A DNA stretch of 64,000 bases, taken from Vibrio diazotrophicus (GTDB taxonomy: Bacteria > Pseudomonadota > Gammaproteobacteria > Enterobacterales > Vibrionaceae). The notes beneath the pieces are model-generated. The model was not told the DNA's origin, did no database searches, and saw only the letters and a list, made by a program, of their open reading frames with translations. This document shows, in pieces, positions 48,369-56,345 of this stretch. How positions within the stretch are numbered: position 1 is the first letter of the stretch; each line of letters begins with the position of its first letter. The translations under genes and the position numbers were made by a program. The stretch lies in assembly GCF_038452265.1 (NCBI RefSeq), contig NZ_CP151843.1, forward strand, positions 62,001 to 126,000. Reading direction: 5' to 3'.

Positions 48369-49373
48369 ATGGAACTTAAGCAACCGTATCTATTATTTTT
48401 GGGTGATGCTGCAGATTCTCTGGCAGCTAAAGTTGCGCAGGGTATTAAAACTTGGCGCCCTGAGTACTGTGTAGGACAACTACGTCTTGAAGCGTGTAAT
48501 GCTGACGTTGGTCTGCAAGACTTAACGGTGGCGCAAGCGAAAGCAGCAGGCGCACAAACACTCGTTATCGGTGTTGCTAATCGTGGCGGAGTGATCTCTA
48601 AAGAGTGGATTTCAGTTCTTATAGAAGCGCTTGAAGCTGGGATGGATATCGCAGCCGGACTGCATAACAAATTGGCAGACATTCCTGAGCTTGTTGAGTG
48701 TGCGAAAAAGAACGGTTGTGCACTTTATGATGTTCGTTACCCAACACAGTCTTATCCTGTTGCGAATGGTAAAAAGCGCCCAGGAAAACGTGTTCTGACA
48801 GTAGGAACAGACTGCTCTGTTGGCAAAATGTACACCTCACTTGCAATAGAAAAAGAGATGAAAGAGCGTGGTGTTGACGCTGATTTTCGCGCTACTGGTC
48901 AAACGGGTATTCTGATTACCGGAGCTGGTGTCAGTGCAGACTGTGTCGTTGCAGACTTTATTGCTGGAGCAATTGAAACCATTACACCAGAAAACGATCC
49001 ACAACACTGGGACGTTATTGAAGGTCAGGGCTCGTTATTCCATGCTTCATTTGCGGGGGTTACAACGGGTCTAATTCATGGTTCACAAGCTGACGCTCTG
49101 GTACTTTGTCATGAACCAACTCGCACACATATGCGTGGATTGCCTGACTATCAGTTACCAGACCTTAAAGTGTGTATGGAAGCGAATATTGCCACAGCTC
49201 GTTTAACTAACCCAGCGGCTAAGTTCGTAGGTGTATCCATAAATACATCAGGTTTGAGCGAAAGTGATGCAGTGGCGTATATGGATAAGGTGGAATCAGA
49301 AATTGGTTTACCTGTTGTCGACCCGTTCCGCCAAGGTGTTGCCCGTATTGTCGATAAGCTTCTGGAGCTGTAA
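48369..49373 (+). CDS. DUF1611 protein, DgcN-like D-glutamate N-acetyltransferase
   Basis: This 334-residue DUF1611 protein has a P-loop (VLTVGTDCSVGKMYTSLAIE, residues 141-160) and a Rossmann-like N-domain (VIGVANRGGVISKEW). Further family words are FRATGQTGILITGAGVSADC, VIEGQGSLFHASFAGVT and CHEPTRTHMRGLPDY. DgcN of marine bacteria uses acetyl-CoA to make N-acetyl-D-glutamate. The next gene, one base overlapped, is a DgcA-like epimerase, which supports that role here. Without that context DUF1611 would be an unknown NTPase-like protein. GGAGTGAAAAAAG precedes the ATG. Confidence 0.85.
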   Translation: MELKQPYLLFLGDAADSLAAKVAQGIKTWRPEYCVGQLRLEACNADVGLQDLTVAQAKAAGAQTLVIGVANRGGVISKEWISVLIEALEAGMDIAAGLHNKLADIPELVECAKKNGCALYDVRYPTQSYPVANGKKRPGKRVLTVGTDCSVGKMYTSLAIEKEMKERGVDADFRATGQTGILITGAGVSADCVVADFIAGAIETITPENDPQHWDVIEGQGSLFHASFAGVTTGLIHGSQADALVLCHEPTRTHMRGLPDYQLPDLKVCMEANIATARLTNPAAKFVGVSINTSGLSESDAVAYMDKVESEIGLPVVDPFRQGVARIVDKLLEL

Positions 49374-50347
49374 TGAAGGTAAAACTCTACACACAAAGTT
49401 GGCCAATTCGTGGCAGTTTTACTATCTCTCGGGGGAGTAAAACTCAAGCTGAAACTATCATTGTTGAGATTGAACACCAAGGTCTGACAGGGCGAGGGGA
49501 ATGCGTTCCTTATGCTCGCTATGGTGAATCCATCGCAAGTGTATTTCAGCAAATCACTGAAGTTATTGCAGACATTGAAAGGGGGATCTCGCGTGAGCAG
49601 TTACAACCACTTCTTCCTGCCGGTGCGGCGAGAAATGCGGTGGATTGCGCGATGTGGGATCTTGAATGCAAGCAAGACAAGCAATCGATATGGACGAAGG
49701 TTGGTTTAGCCGCCGAGTCACTCACCACAGCCTACACTCTGTCGTTAGATACTCCTGAGAATATGGAGAAAACGGCGATTGAAAATGCTGACCGACCGCT
49801 GCTCAAACTCAAACTGGGTGGTCCAGAAGATTTAGCACGTGTGCAAGCGGTTCGCCGTGGCGCACCCAATGCAAAAATTATTCTTGATGCGAATGAAGCG
49901 TGGACGGCAGAAGCCTACAAACAGCTTATTCCTGAATTGATAAAGCTGGATGTGGCGATGATAGAGCAGCCATTCCACGCCGATGAAGACTCTGTTTTGG
50001 CCTCGCTAGAGCGCCCAATTCCTATTTGTGCCGATGAATCTTGTCACGACAGAAATAGTTTGCAGAAAGTCGTTGGTTTGTATGACATGGTCAATATTAA
50101 GCTCGATAAAACCGGCGGTTTAACCGAAGCACTAAAGCTAAAAGATCAAGCGCAGTCATTGGGATTACGAGTCATGGTTGGTTGCATGGTTTCGTCTTCA
50201 TTAAGCATGGCTCCCGCTTTTGTCGTGGCTCAAGGTGCTGAAGTGGTTGATCTCGATGGCCCGCTATTGCTTAGCGCAGATATCGAAAACGGATTTGAAT
50301 TTGAAAACAATTCTATGTTGCCCTTTAAACAAAAGCTGTGGGGGTAG
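49373..50347 (+). CDS. Enolase-superfamily epimerase, DgcA-like (dipeptide epimerase family)
   Basis: This 324-residue enzyme of the muconate-lactonising subgroup has the catalytic Lys pair in LLKLKLGGPEDLA, metal ligands Asp in IILDANEAW, Glu in VAMIEQPFHAD and Asp in ICADESCH, and the second catalytic Lys in NIKLDKTGG. The family includes L-Ala-D/L-Glu epimerases (YcjG). In the DgcN/DgcA pathway the same fold racemises N-acetyl-D-glutamate to N-acetyl-L-glutamate. Its ATG overlaps the stop of the DUF1611 gene (TAATG), giving strong translational coupling. The next gene follows within 10 bp, so the three form one operon. Confidence 0.88.
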   Translation: MKVKLYTQSWPIRGSFTISRGSKTQAETIIVEIEHQGLTGRGECVPYARYGESIASVFQQITEVIADIERGISREQLQPLLPAGAARNAVDCAMWDLECKQDKQSIWTKVGLAAESLTTAYTLSLDTPENMEKTAIENADRPLLKLKLGGPEDLARVQAVRRGAPNAKIILDANEAWTAEAYKQLIPELIKLDVAMIEQPFHADEDSVLASLERPIPICADESCHDRNSLQKVVGLYDMVNIKLDKTGGLTEALKLKDQAQSLGLRVMVGCMVSSSLSMAPAFVVAQGAEVVDLDGPLLLSADIENGFEFENNSMLPFKQKLWG

Positions 50348-50356
50348 GGAGAGAAA

Positions 50357-51214
50357 ATGGAACGAATCGTATATCTAAATGGCGAATTCGTTGCGGAAAG
50401 TGAAGCGAAAGTTTCGGTCTTTGATCGTGGTTTTCTGTTTGCTGATGCCGTTTACGAAGTCACCGCGGTTCTGGGCGGCAAGCTCATCGATCATCAAGGG
50501 CATCTTGCGCGTTTAGAACGTTCTGCAAAAGAGCTCGACATCAAGCTGCCAGTGACGGGCGAACAACTGATGGAAATTCAGCGAGAGCTGATAAAAAGAA
50601 ACGCTTTGGTTGAAGGTGGCATTTATCTGCAACTGACGCGTGGCGATGAAGGTGACCGCGACTTTTCCTACAGTGATGATATCGAACCAACCTTAGTGTT
50701 GTTTACTCAGTCCAGAAGTCTGATCAACAGTCCTAAGATCCAAACTGGTATTAAAGTGATCTCGTTTGATGATATCCGTTGGCGGCGTCGTGATATCAAA
50801 ACAACCAGCCTATTGCCAGCCTGTTTGGCAAAACAAGCGGCTCATGCTGCTGGTGCTGAAGATGTCTGGTTAATCGAAGACGGCTTTGTGACTGAAGGTG
50901 GTTCAAGTAACGCTTATATCGTGACTCAGGAAAATGTTCTGGTAACACGTCCTTTGAGTAATGACATCTTGCATGGAATTACTCGCGCGTCTTTGATGAA
51001 GCTAGCTCAAGAGCTCAAGCTAACTATTGAAGAGCGTCTATTCACAATCGATGAAGCGTATCAGGCGAAAGAGGCGTTTATCAGCTCTGCAACAACGTTT
51101 GTCTGGCCTGTGGTCGCAATTGATGACAAGCCTGTTGGCAGTGGCAAACCGGGAGAAATAGCTCTAAAACTGCGTGATATCTACATAAAAACAGCGCAAG
51201 AGCTAGCGGAATAA
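50357..51214 (+). CDS. D-amino-acid aminotransferase
   Basis: This 285-residue fold-type IV PLP transaminase probably interconverts D-alanine and 2-oxoglutarate with pyruvate and D-glutamate. The N-terminus MERIVYLNGEFVAESEAKVS and VFDRGFLFADAVYEVTAVL matches D-AAT rather than branched-chain transaminases. The PLP Lys is in RRRDIKTTSLLP (about residue 143), with Glu in GFVTEGGSSNAYIV, and HGITRASLMKLA is the phosphate-binding turn. GGAGAG precedes the ATG. As the last gene of the operon it could feed D-Glu, derived from D-Ala, to the upstream enzymes. Confidence 0.9.
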   Translation: MERIVYLNGEFVAESEAKVSVFDRGFLFADAVYEVTAVLGGKLIDHQGHLARLERSAKELDIKLPVTGEQLMEIQRELIKRNALVEGGIYLQLTRGDEGDRDFSYSDDIEPTLVLFTQSRSLINSPKIQTGIKVISFDDIRWRRRDIKTTSLLPACLAKQAAHAAGAEDVWLIEDGFVTEGGSSNAYIVTQENVLVTRPLSNDILHGITRASLMKLAQELKLTIEERLFTIDEAYQAKEAFISSATTFVWPVVAIDDKPVGSGKPGEIALKLRDIYIKTAQELAE

Positions 51215-51261
51215 CATAAGCAATAATAATTACAGCGCAAGTTTGGCTAGGTACATAAGCA

Positions 51262-51291
51262 AAACACCCGACTTCAGTCGGGTGTTTTTTT
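51262..51291. terminator. Bidirectional terminator
   Basis: AACACCCGAC and GTCGGGTGTT form a 10-bp stem with loop TTCA and a long T-run on the plus strand (A-run on the other side). It lies between the D-amino-acid operon and the convergent thioesterase gene. Confidence 0.9.
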
Positions 51292-51784
51292 ATCCGTCAG
51301 CTTTAAGGTATTTCACATGCGCTTCCATCTCTTCACCGATTTCTGTTCGCATGTTCATCAGCCTAATTGCCGAGTTACGAAGAGCGATATCTTCAGGGGT
51401 TTCAGGTACCCACTCAGGAACTGCCGTTGGCTTACCATTTTCGTCAACAGCAACCATGATAACAATGCAATGGGTGGTTAATCGGTTTTTGAGCTCTTTT
51501 GGGTCGCTGGCTTGTACGTCAATGGCAATGTGCATAGAGGTTTTTCCTGTGTAGATAACCTTCGCACTCACTTCTACGATATTTCCAACATGAATAGGAG
51601 CAACAAAGCGAATACCGCCAGCATAAGCTGTAATACAGTATTTGCCGCTCCAAGCAGCAGAACAAGCGTATGCTGCTAAGTCGATCCATTTCATTACTGC
51701 GCCACCATGAACTTTACCGCCAAAGTTCACATCGCCAGGTTCTGCTAAAAAACGAAGGGTACTTTCTCTCTTGCCATTACTCAT
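51290..51784 (-). CDS. Acyl-CoA thioesterase (hotdog fold)
   Basis: This 164-residue hotdog-fold thioesterase of the YciA/BACH type hydrolyses acyl-CoA to fatty acid and CoA. The conserved sequence NFGGKVHGGAVMKWIDLAAY contains the Asp-bearing central helix, and YAGGIRFVAPIHVGN follows. KTSMHIAIDV and CIVIMVAVDENGKP are the later strands. It has no signal peptide and normally forms hexamers. Its stop lies at the terminator T-run. No functional link to the D-amino-acid operon is evident. Confidence 0.9.
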   Translation of the reverse strand: MSNGKRESTLRFLAEPGDVNFGGKVHGGAVMKWIDLAAYACSAAWSGKYCITAYAGGIRFVAPIHVGNIVEVSAKVIYTGKTSMHIAIDVQASDPKELKNRLTTHCIVIMVAVDENGKPTAVPEWVPETPEDIALRNSAIRLMNMRTEIGEEMEAHVKYLKADG

Positions 51785-51996
51785 CGGCGATTCCTTTTGC
51801 TAGTACTTTTAATGCAACCAAGTCTTGAGATTATCCAACCATACCTTGAAATAGTACAAAATGTATAACTCATAATATACTTTCGCTTCAAAGTCTTTTG
51901 ATTCAATGACGTTAGCGAGAAGTTTCTGACTCGCTTATGCCCCCAAGTCGTTAAGAACAAGTATTCTTTAAGACTAGTAGTCGTATAGAAAGAGTT

Positions 51997-52155
51997 ATGA
52001 AAAACTGGTATTTGAGTTCAATTTTGATGTCAGAAAAAGAAAAAATGTCAGTTGGTAAGCTTTATTTCCCCCAAGTTACAATGAGTTTTGGACATTACGT
52101 CGTAATTGGTAGCAACTTAGAGAAAGTGTCAAAAGAATCTAGCCTTAAGTCATAA
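51997..52155 (+). CDS. Possible 52-residue protein
   Basis: A short frame starts with ATG after AAAGAG at a good distance. The peptide begins MKNWYLSSILMSEKEK and continues KLYFPQVTMSFGHYVVIG, ending KESSLKS. It fills part of a 390-bp gap that otherwise holds no gene (51785-52176). The composition is protein-like but no family is recognised, and conservation is untested. It ends 22 bp from the convergent LacI gene. Confidence 0.35.
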   Translation: MKNWYLSSILMSEKEKMSVGKLYFPQVTMSFGHYVVIGSNLEKVSKESSLKS

Positions 52156-52176
52156 TTTACTCATAACAAACAACTT

Positions 52177-53178
52177 TTAAAACGACTCTCTGTGCTTAAA
52201 GGTAAACTCCAAATTCACAATCGGGTTTTCAGGTAATTTACCTTCGATTCTGTCGGCGAGCATGTTTGCAGCACGTTGACCCATCCCAATGCGGTCAATG
52301 TTGACGGTAGTGATTGATGGAACGTTGTATTCAGCTACATCTAAATCACCGAATCCAATGACCGAAAAATCGTCAGGTACCTTCATGTTCTGCTTGTGAG
52401 CTTCAGCGATACAGCCTTGTGCAAGAGTGTCAGAAGAACACGCGATAACATCAAAGTCATGTTCAGTGGCTAACAGTACTTGCATTCCTGTACGTCCTGA
52501 CTGAATTTTAGCGGGGCTAGGAACCTGAGTTACCGTATGTTTAATATTTTTTTGCTTCAATACTTTGATGATTTCCTGAAGTCGTTTCTGGGCGCGCGAA
52601 TCTTCAGCCCAAATAAGACCTACATGCTTTGGTTTTTTCTTCGTGATTTCGTAGCCAACAGCCTCCCCAATTTTGTCATGTGATAAACCCACTAGCATGT
52701 CGATAGGCGTTGGAGTTGAATCCCAAATTTCTACTACCGGAACAGATGAATTCAGGATGATTTTTTTCAATCGGTTATCGTGATGTACACCAGTCAAGAC
52801 GATGCCATCAGGGCGGTGTGACATCAACGATGAAATAATGTCGACTTCGTTTTCTGAACTGTAATCAGAAACACTAAGCAAAACGTGGTAGCCGCGCTGT
52901 GCTAAACATCCCCGAAGTGCTTCGACGGTTTCAACGAACATGCTGTTGTTAATTTGCGGTACAACAACACCGATCAACCCACTTTTACTCGAAGCCAAAG
53001 CTCCTGCCGCTTTGTTAGGAATATAACCAGTACTTTCGACCGCAGATTTCACCTTGTTAAGCGTTGCTTCTTTAACTACCGATGGGTTGTTTAAAGCTCG
53101 GCTAACCGTCATTGCCGATAGACCTGCAACGCGAGCGACATCTTCTAACGTAGGGGATTTGGATTTGTTCGCTTTCAA
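52177..53178 (-). CDS. LacI-family repressor of the aldarate genes
   Basis: This 333-residue regulator has the LacI helix-turn-helix (TLEDVARVAGLSAMTVSRAL; NNPSVVKEATLNKV) and hinge (NKAAGALASSKSGLIGVVVP). The periplasmic-binding-like effector domain includes HRPDGIVLTGVHHD, SVPVVEIWDST, IACSSDTLAQGCIAEA and FSVIGFGDLDVAEYNVPSIT. It resembles GntR/gluconate-type members. The TTG at 53178, with AGGAATG upstream, is the likely start; a longer frame begins at a TTG at 53241. Divergence from gudD across two palindromes suggests D-glucarate/galactarate-responsive repression. Confidence 0.88.
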   Translation of the reverse strand: MKANKSKSPTLEDVARVAGLSAMTVSRALNNPSVVKEATLNKVKSAVESTGYIPNKAAGALASSKSGLIGVVVPQINNSMFVETVEALRGCLAQRGYHVLLSVSDYSSENEVDIISSLMSHRPDGIVLTGVHHDNRLKKIILNSSVPVVEIWDSTPTPIDMLVGLSHDKIGEAVGYEITKKKPKHVGLIWAEDSRAQKRLQEIIKVLKQKNIKHTVTQVPSPAKIQSGRTGMQVLLATEHDFDVIACSSDTLAQGCIAEAHKQNMKVPDDFSVIGFGDLDVAEYNVPSITTVNIDRIGMGQRAANMLADRIEGKLPENPIVNLEFTFKHRESF

Positions 53179-53306
53179 AGATTCATTCCTGTTAGCCAGT
53201 GGTGATAGAAGAAGCCCATCTTTATCTATCGTTCTAAGCAAGTTGGCGGGGATTTTATCACAGTTATTCTAAGACCAACGTAGGGATTCTATGATTATCA
53301 TCAAAA

Positions 53307-53322
53307 ATGTTAGCGATAAACA
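53307..53322. promoter_or_regulatory. LacI-type operator candidate 1
   Basis: ATGTTAGCGATAAACA is an imperfect palindrome with CG at the centre, like the GntR/LacI consensus ATGTTA-N4-TAACAT. It lies between the LacI gene start and operator candidate 2, suggesting autoregulation or looping. Confidence 0.55.
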
Positions 53323-53449
53323 AAATGCAGGAGTTGTAAGTTCCAAAATTAGATGTGAGTAACAATTCGTTAGATTTAGAAGATACTAATTGTGATCGTT
53401 GGGGCAAATTTAATCGGATAACGTAGTTTCTGCTTTGGTAAAAAGTTAT

Positions 53450-53469
53450 AAATGTTTGCGCTAACATTT
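53450..53469. promoter_or_regulatory. LacI-type operator candidate 2 upstream of gudD
   Basis: AAATGTTTGCGCTAACATTT is a 20-bp palindrome with a central GC and a single mismatched pair. It has the geometry of LacI-family operators and lies about 180 bp before the gudD start. Confidence 0.8.
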
Positions 53470-53651
53470 AAGGCAAAAATGAACAGATAAGTTTTTACTG
53501 AATGCATTTCTTAAATAAAGAAGTGCGAAACCTAAACAAGTAATCTGAAACAAGATGAAACACGCGCTTGTTAGCTAATAATTACAGGTAGGTTGCCACG
53601 GCGACCCGAGTCATCGCTCATTAATGAGCTCGAACCCTAAAGGTATAAGAC

Positions 53652-54983
53652 ATGACATCTCCAAAAGTTACCGAAGTTAAAGTTATTCCTGTTGCTGGTC
53701 GCGACAGTATGTTGCTAAACCTGAGCGGTGCGCACGCGCCTTTCTTCACTCGTAACATCATTATCATTACTGATGAGTCGGGTAACCAAGGTGTGGGTGA
53801 AGTACCGGGAGGTGAAAAAATTCGTCAAACTTTGGAAGATGCAATTCCACTGATTGTTGGTAAAGGTATCGCTGAATACAAAAACATTAAGGCCGCAGTA
53901 TCAAAAGAGTTTAATGACCGTGACTCTGGTGGTCGTGGTAAACAAACGTTTGACCTACGTACTACCATTCACGTGGTTACTGCAATCGAAGCTGCATTGT
54001 TGGATCTTCTTGGTAAGCACCTAGGTGTTAACGTGGCATCACTATTAGGTGATGGTCAGCAACGCGATTTTGTTGAAATGCTTGGCTACCTGTTCTTTAT
54101 CGGTGATAAAGACGTAACAGATCTGCCATACCAAAACCAAGATGAAGACGAGTGTGAGTGGTACCGTGTTCGTCACCAAAAAGCGATGACTCCAGAAACG
54201 GTTGCTAACCTAGCAAAAGCTTCTCATGCGAAATACGGTTTCCACGATTTCAAACTGAAAGGTGGCGTTCTGTCTGCGGATGAAGAAGCATTAGCAGTAA
54301 AAGCAATCAAAGCCGCATTCCCTGAAGCGCGTGTAACTCTTGACCCGAACGGTGCATGGTCTCTAGATGAAGCTATTCGTATTGGTCTAGAGCTTAAAGA
54401 CACGTTAGCTTACGCTGAAGACCCATGTGGTGAAGAAAATGGTATGTCTGGTCGCGAAGTGTTGGCGGAATTCAAACGTCGCACTGGTCTACCAACAGCA
54501 ACCAACATGGTTGCAACAGATTGGCGTCAAATGGGGCACTCGCTAAGCCTGCAATCTGTAGATATCCCACTGGCTGACCCTCATTTCTGGACAATGGAAG
54601 GTTCAGTTCGCGTTGCTCAAATGTGTCATGAGTTTGGTTACACTTGGGGTTCACACTCAAACAACCACTTTGATATTTCGCTTGCGATGTTTACTCACGT
54701 AGCGGCAGCGGCTCCTGGCAATATCACTGCAATTGATACTCACTGGATTTGGCAAGAAGGCAATCAACGTCTAACTAAAGAGCCTTTCCAAATTGTTGAC
54801 GGTAAAGTTCTAGTTCCAAATAAACCAGGTCTAGGTGTTGAACTGGATATGGAGAAAGTGGAAGAAGCACACAAGCTTTACATGGACAACTGTCTAGGTG
54901 CGCGTGATGACTCTATCGGTATGCAATATCTCATTAAAGATTGGAAATTTGACCCTAAACGCCCTTGTTTAGTGCGTGATTAA
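53652..54983 (+). CDS. gudD: Glucarate dehydratase
   Basis: This 443-residue enolase-superfamily enzyme dehydrates D-glucarate to 5-keto-4-deoxy-D-glucarate. Family residues: FHDFKLKGGVL (KxK base), ARVTLDPNGAWSL (Asp/Asn metal ligands), YAEDPCGEENG (Glu), PTATNMVATDWRQ (Asn) and WGSHSNNHFDISLAM (catalytic His). The N-terminus KVIPVAGRDSMLLNLSGAHA is typical of GudD. Length matches E. coli GudD (446). AAAGG precedes the ATG. It stands alone on its strand, ends with a terminator, and is divergent from its likely LacI repressor. Confidence 0.95.
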   Translation: MTSPKVTEVKVIPVAGRDSMLLNLSGAHAPFFTRNIIIITDESGNQGVGEVPGGEKIRQTLEDAIPLIVGKGIAEYKNIKAAVSKEFNDRDSGGRGKQTFDLRTTIHVVTAIEAALLDLLGKHLGVNVASLLGDGQQRDFVEMLGYLFFIGDKDVTDLPYQNQDEDECEWYRVRHQKAMTPETVANLAKASHAKYGFHDFKLKGGVLSADEEALAVKAIKAAFPEARVTLDPNGAWSLDEAIRIGLELKDTLAYAEDPCGEENGMSGREVLAEFKRRTGLPTATNMVATDWRQMGHSLSLQSVDIPLADPHFWTMEGSVRVAQMCHEFGYTWGSHSNNHFDISLAMFTHVAAAAPGNITAIDTHWIWQEGNQRLTKEPFQIVDGKVLVPNKPGLGVELDMEKVEEAHKLYMDNCLGARDDSIGMQYLIKDWKFDPKRPCLVRD

Positions 54984-55024
54984 TCGCTGAAATGATGTTC
55001 GATCGTTAATTTTTAACTAATCTT

Positions 55025-55072
55025 AAAACGGCTCTAAAGACCTATGCAAATAGATTTTGGAGCCGTTTTTTT
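55025..55072 (+). terminator. Rho-independent terminator of gudD
   Basis: AAAACGGCTC and GAGCCGTTTT pair across a long loop and are followed by a T-run, 40 bp past the gudD stop. Confidence 0.82.
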
Positions 55073-55442
55073 GCAAAGAAAACTATAAACGTCAGTCAAT
55101 AACATTTACATGATACTAACATTTGGCCCAAACAGTTTAATCGAATCTAAGCGCCTATCTCAGACAGAAAACCATAGTTCTTAAAGTTTGAGTAAGAAAC
55201 GGTATCTATTTGGTGGGTTAACTCTGTATTGGATGAACTGATGGAACGTCGAGGAATAGCCTTAGTCTGTTTTGGTACGACATGGGTTCTGTATATACTT
55301 GTTTTGGTGATTAATAGCTGCACAATGTGCTTCGTCGCACTCATGCTGTCAGCGTGTTTTTTGTTTAACCAGGATTCTGTCGAGATATCTGCTTTGGGGT
55401 AATACTTGCAGTTATCGCACTTATTGGTTTAAGAGAATGACA
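55073..55442. other. Gap between gudD terminator and the aldo/keto reductase
   Basis: About 370 bp. A weak plus-strand frame at 55241-55402 gives a hydrophobic 53-residue peptide (TTWVLYILVLVINSC) with no clear ribosome site, and a minus-strand frame overlaps it; neither is convincing. ACTAACATTT at 55115-55124 matches a half of the gudD operator and could be a LacI half site. Confidence 0.4.
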
Positions 55443-56282
55443 ATGAAAGATTTTATTTTGCCAAGTAACAATCCTATGCCTCGCTTAGGCTTGGGTACTT
55501 GGTATATGGGTGAGAACCAGAGAACACGTAAGCAGGAAGTAGAAGCGTTGCGCTTTGGTATTGAATATGGCGCGCGCTTGCTAGATTGCGCAGAAATGTA
55601 TGGTGAAGGCGAAGCTGAGAGTATTGCGGGTGAAGCAATGAAAGGCTTCCGAGACCAGCTTTATATCGTAAGTAAGTTTTATCCTCATAATGCTTCACGC
55701 AAAGGGGTGATAACGGCGTGCGAGAGAAGTTTACGTCGTCTGAATACCGATTATTTAGATATGTATCTGCTTCACTGGATGGGTTCAGTACCTTTTGAAG
55801 AGACACTGGAAGCGCTCTATTTACTAAAAGAGCAGGGCAAGATCCGAGATTATGGTGTCAGCAATCTTGATATTGATGATTTAAAAGACTTCTGCGCTGC
55901 TGATTCTCAAGGGCTTTGTGCAACAAACCAAGTGCTTTATAACTTAGCGTGTAGAGAGCCTGAGTGGGCGGTCAAACCGTTTTGCGATCAGAAGGGAATG
56001 TCAATGATGGCTTACTGCCCATTAGATCAAGGCTCTTTATTGTTTGAACCTGCACTCCAGACGATTGCAGACAAGCACAACGCCACTCCAGCCCAAATAG
56101 CGTTAGCTTGGTTGCTTCATCAGCCTGGCGTTATTGCCATACCTAAATCCAGCACGGTTTCTCGAGTGAAAGAGAACTTAGATTCTGCAAACATCCGTTT
56201 AAGTGCAGATGATCTAGAGCTTCTTAACCGAGAATTTCCAGCGCCGAGTAACGCTTATGAAGGTCGAATAGGAATTAGGTAA
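55443..56282 (+). CDS. Aldo/keto reductase
   Basis: This 279-residue NADPH-dependent TIM-barrel reductase has the tetrad Asp and Tyr in LLDCAEMYGEGEAES, Lys in LYIVSKFYP and His in MYLLHWMGSVP. The C-terminal NADPH site has IAIPKSSTVSRVKENLDSAN. It belongs to the broad-specificity group that reduces aldehydes and sugar acids. Two ATGs six bases apart occur; the second has a proper gap from AAGAG. Its place beside gudD and garD suggests a sugar-acid or semialdehyde substrate, but that is inference. A terminator follows. Confidence 0.9.
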   Translation: MKDFILPSNNPMPRLGLGTWYMGENQRTRKQEVEALRFGIEYGARLLDCAEMYGEGEAESIAGEAMKGFRDQLYIVSKFYPHNASRKGVITACERSLRRLNTDYLDMYLLHWMGSVPFEETLEALYLLKEQGKIRDYGVSNLDIDDLKDFCAADSQGLCATNQVLYNLACREPEWAVKPFCDQKGMSMMAYCPLDQGSLLFEPALQTIADKHNATPAQIALAWLLHQPGVIAIPKSSTVSRVKENLDSANIRLSADDLELLNREFPAPSNAYEGRIGIR

Positions 56283-56292
56283 GTAAAAGAAA

Positions 56293-56315
56293 GAGCCGCG
56301 AAAGCGGCTCTTTTA
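56293..56315. terminator. Terminator between convergent genes
   Basis: GAGCCGC-GAAA-GCGGCTC, with a stable GAAA tetraloop and TTTTAG on the plus strand, 11 bp past the reductase stop. Confidence 0.88.
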
Positions 56316-56345
56316 GTCTGTGTTGTACAAAGTAACGACTTCAAA

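Noticed and set aside
55147..55344. Minus-strand 65-codon frame and an overlapping plus-strand 53-codon frame
   Set aside because: Neither has a convincing ribosome site, and they overlap each other in a gap; composition gives no support for either.
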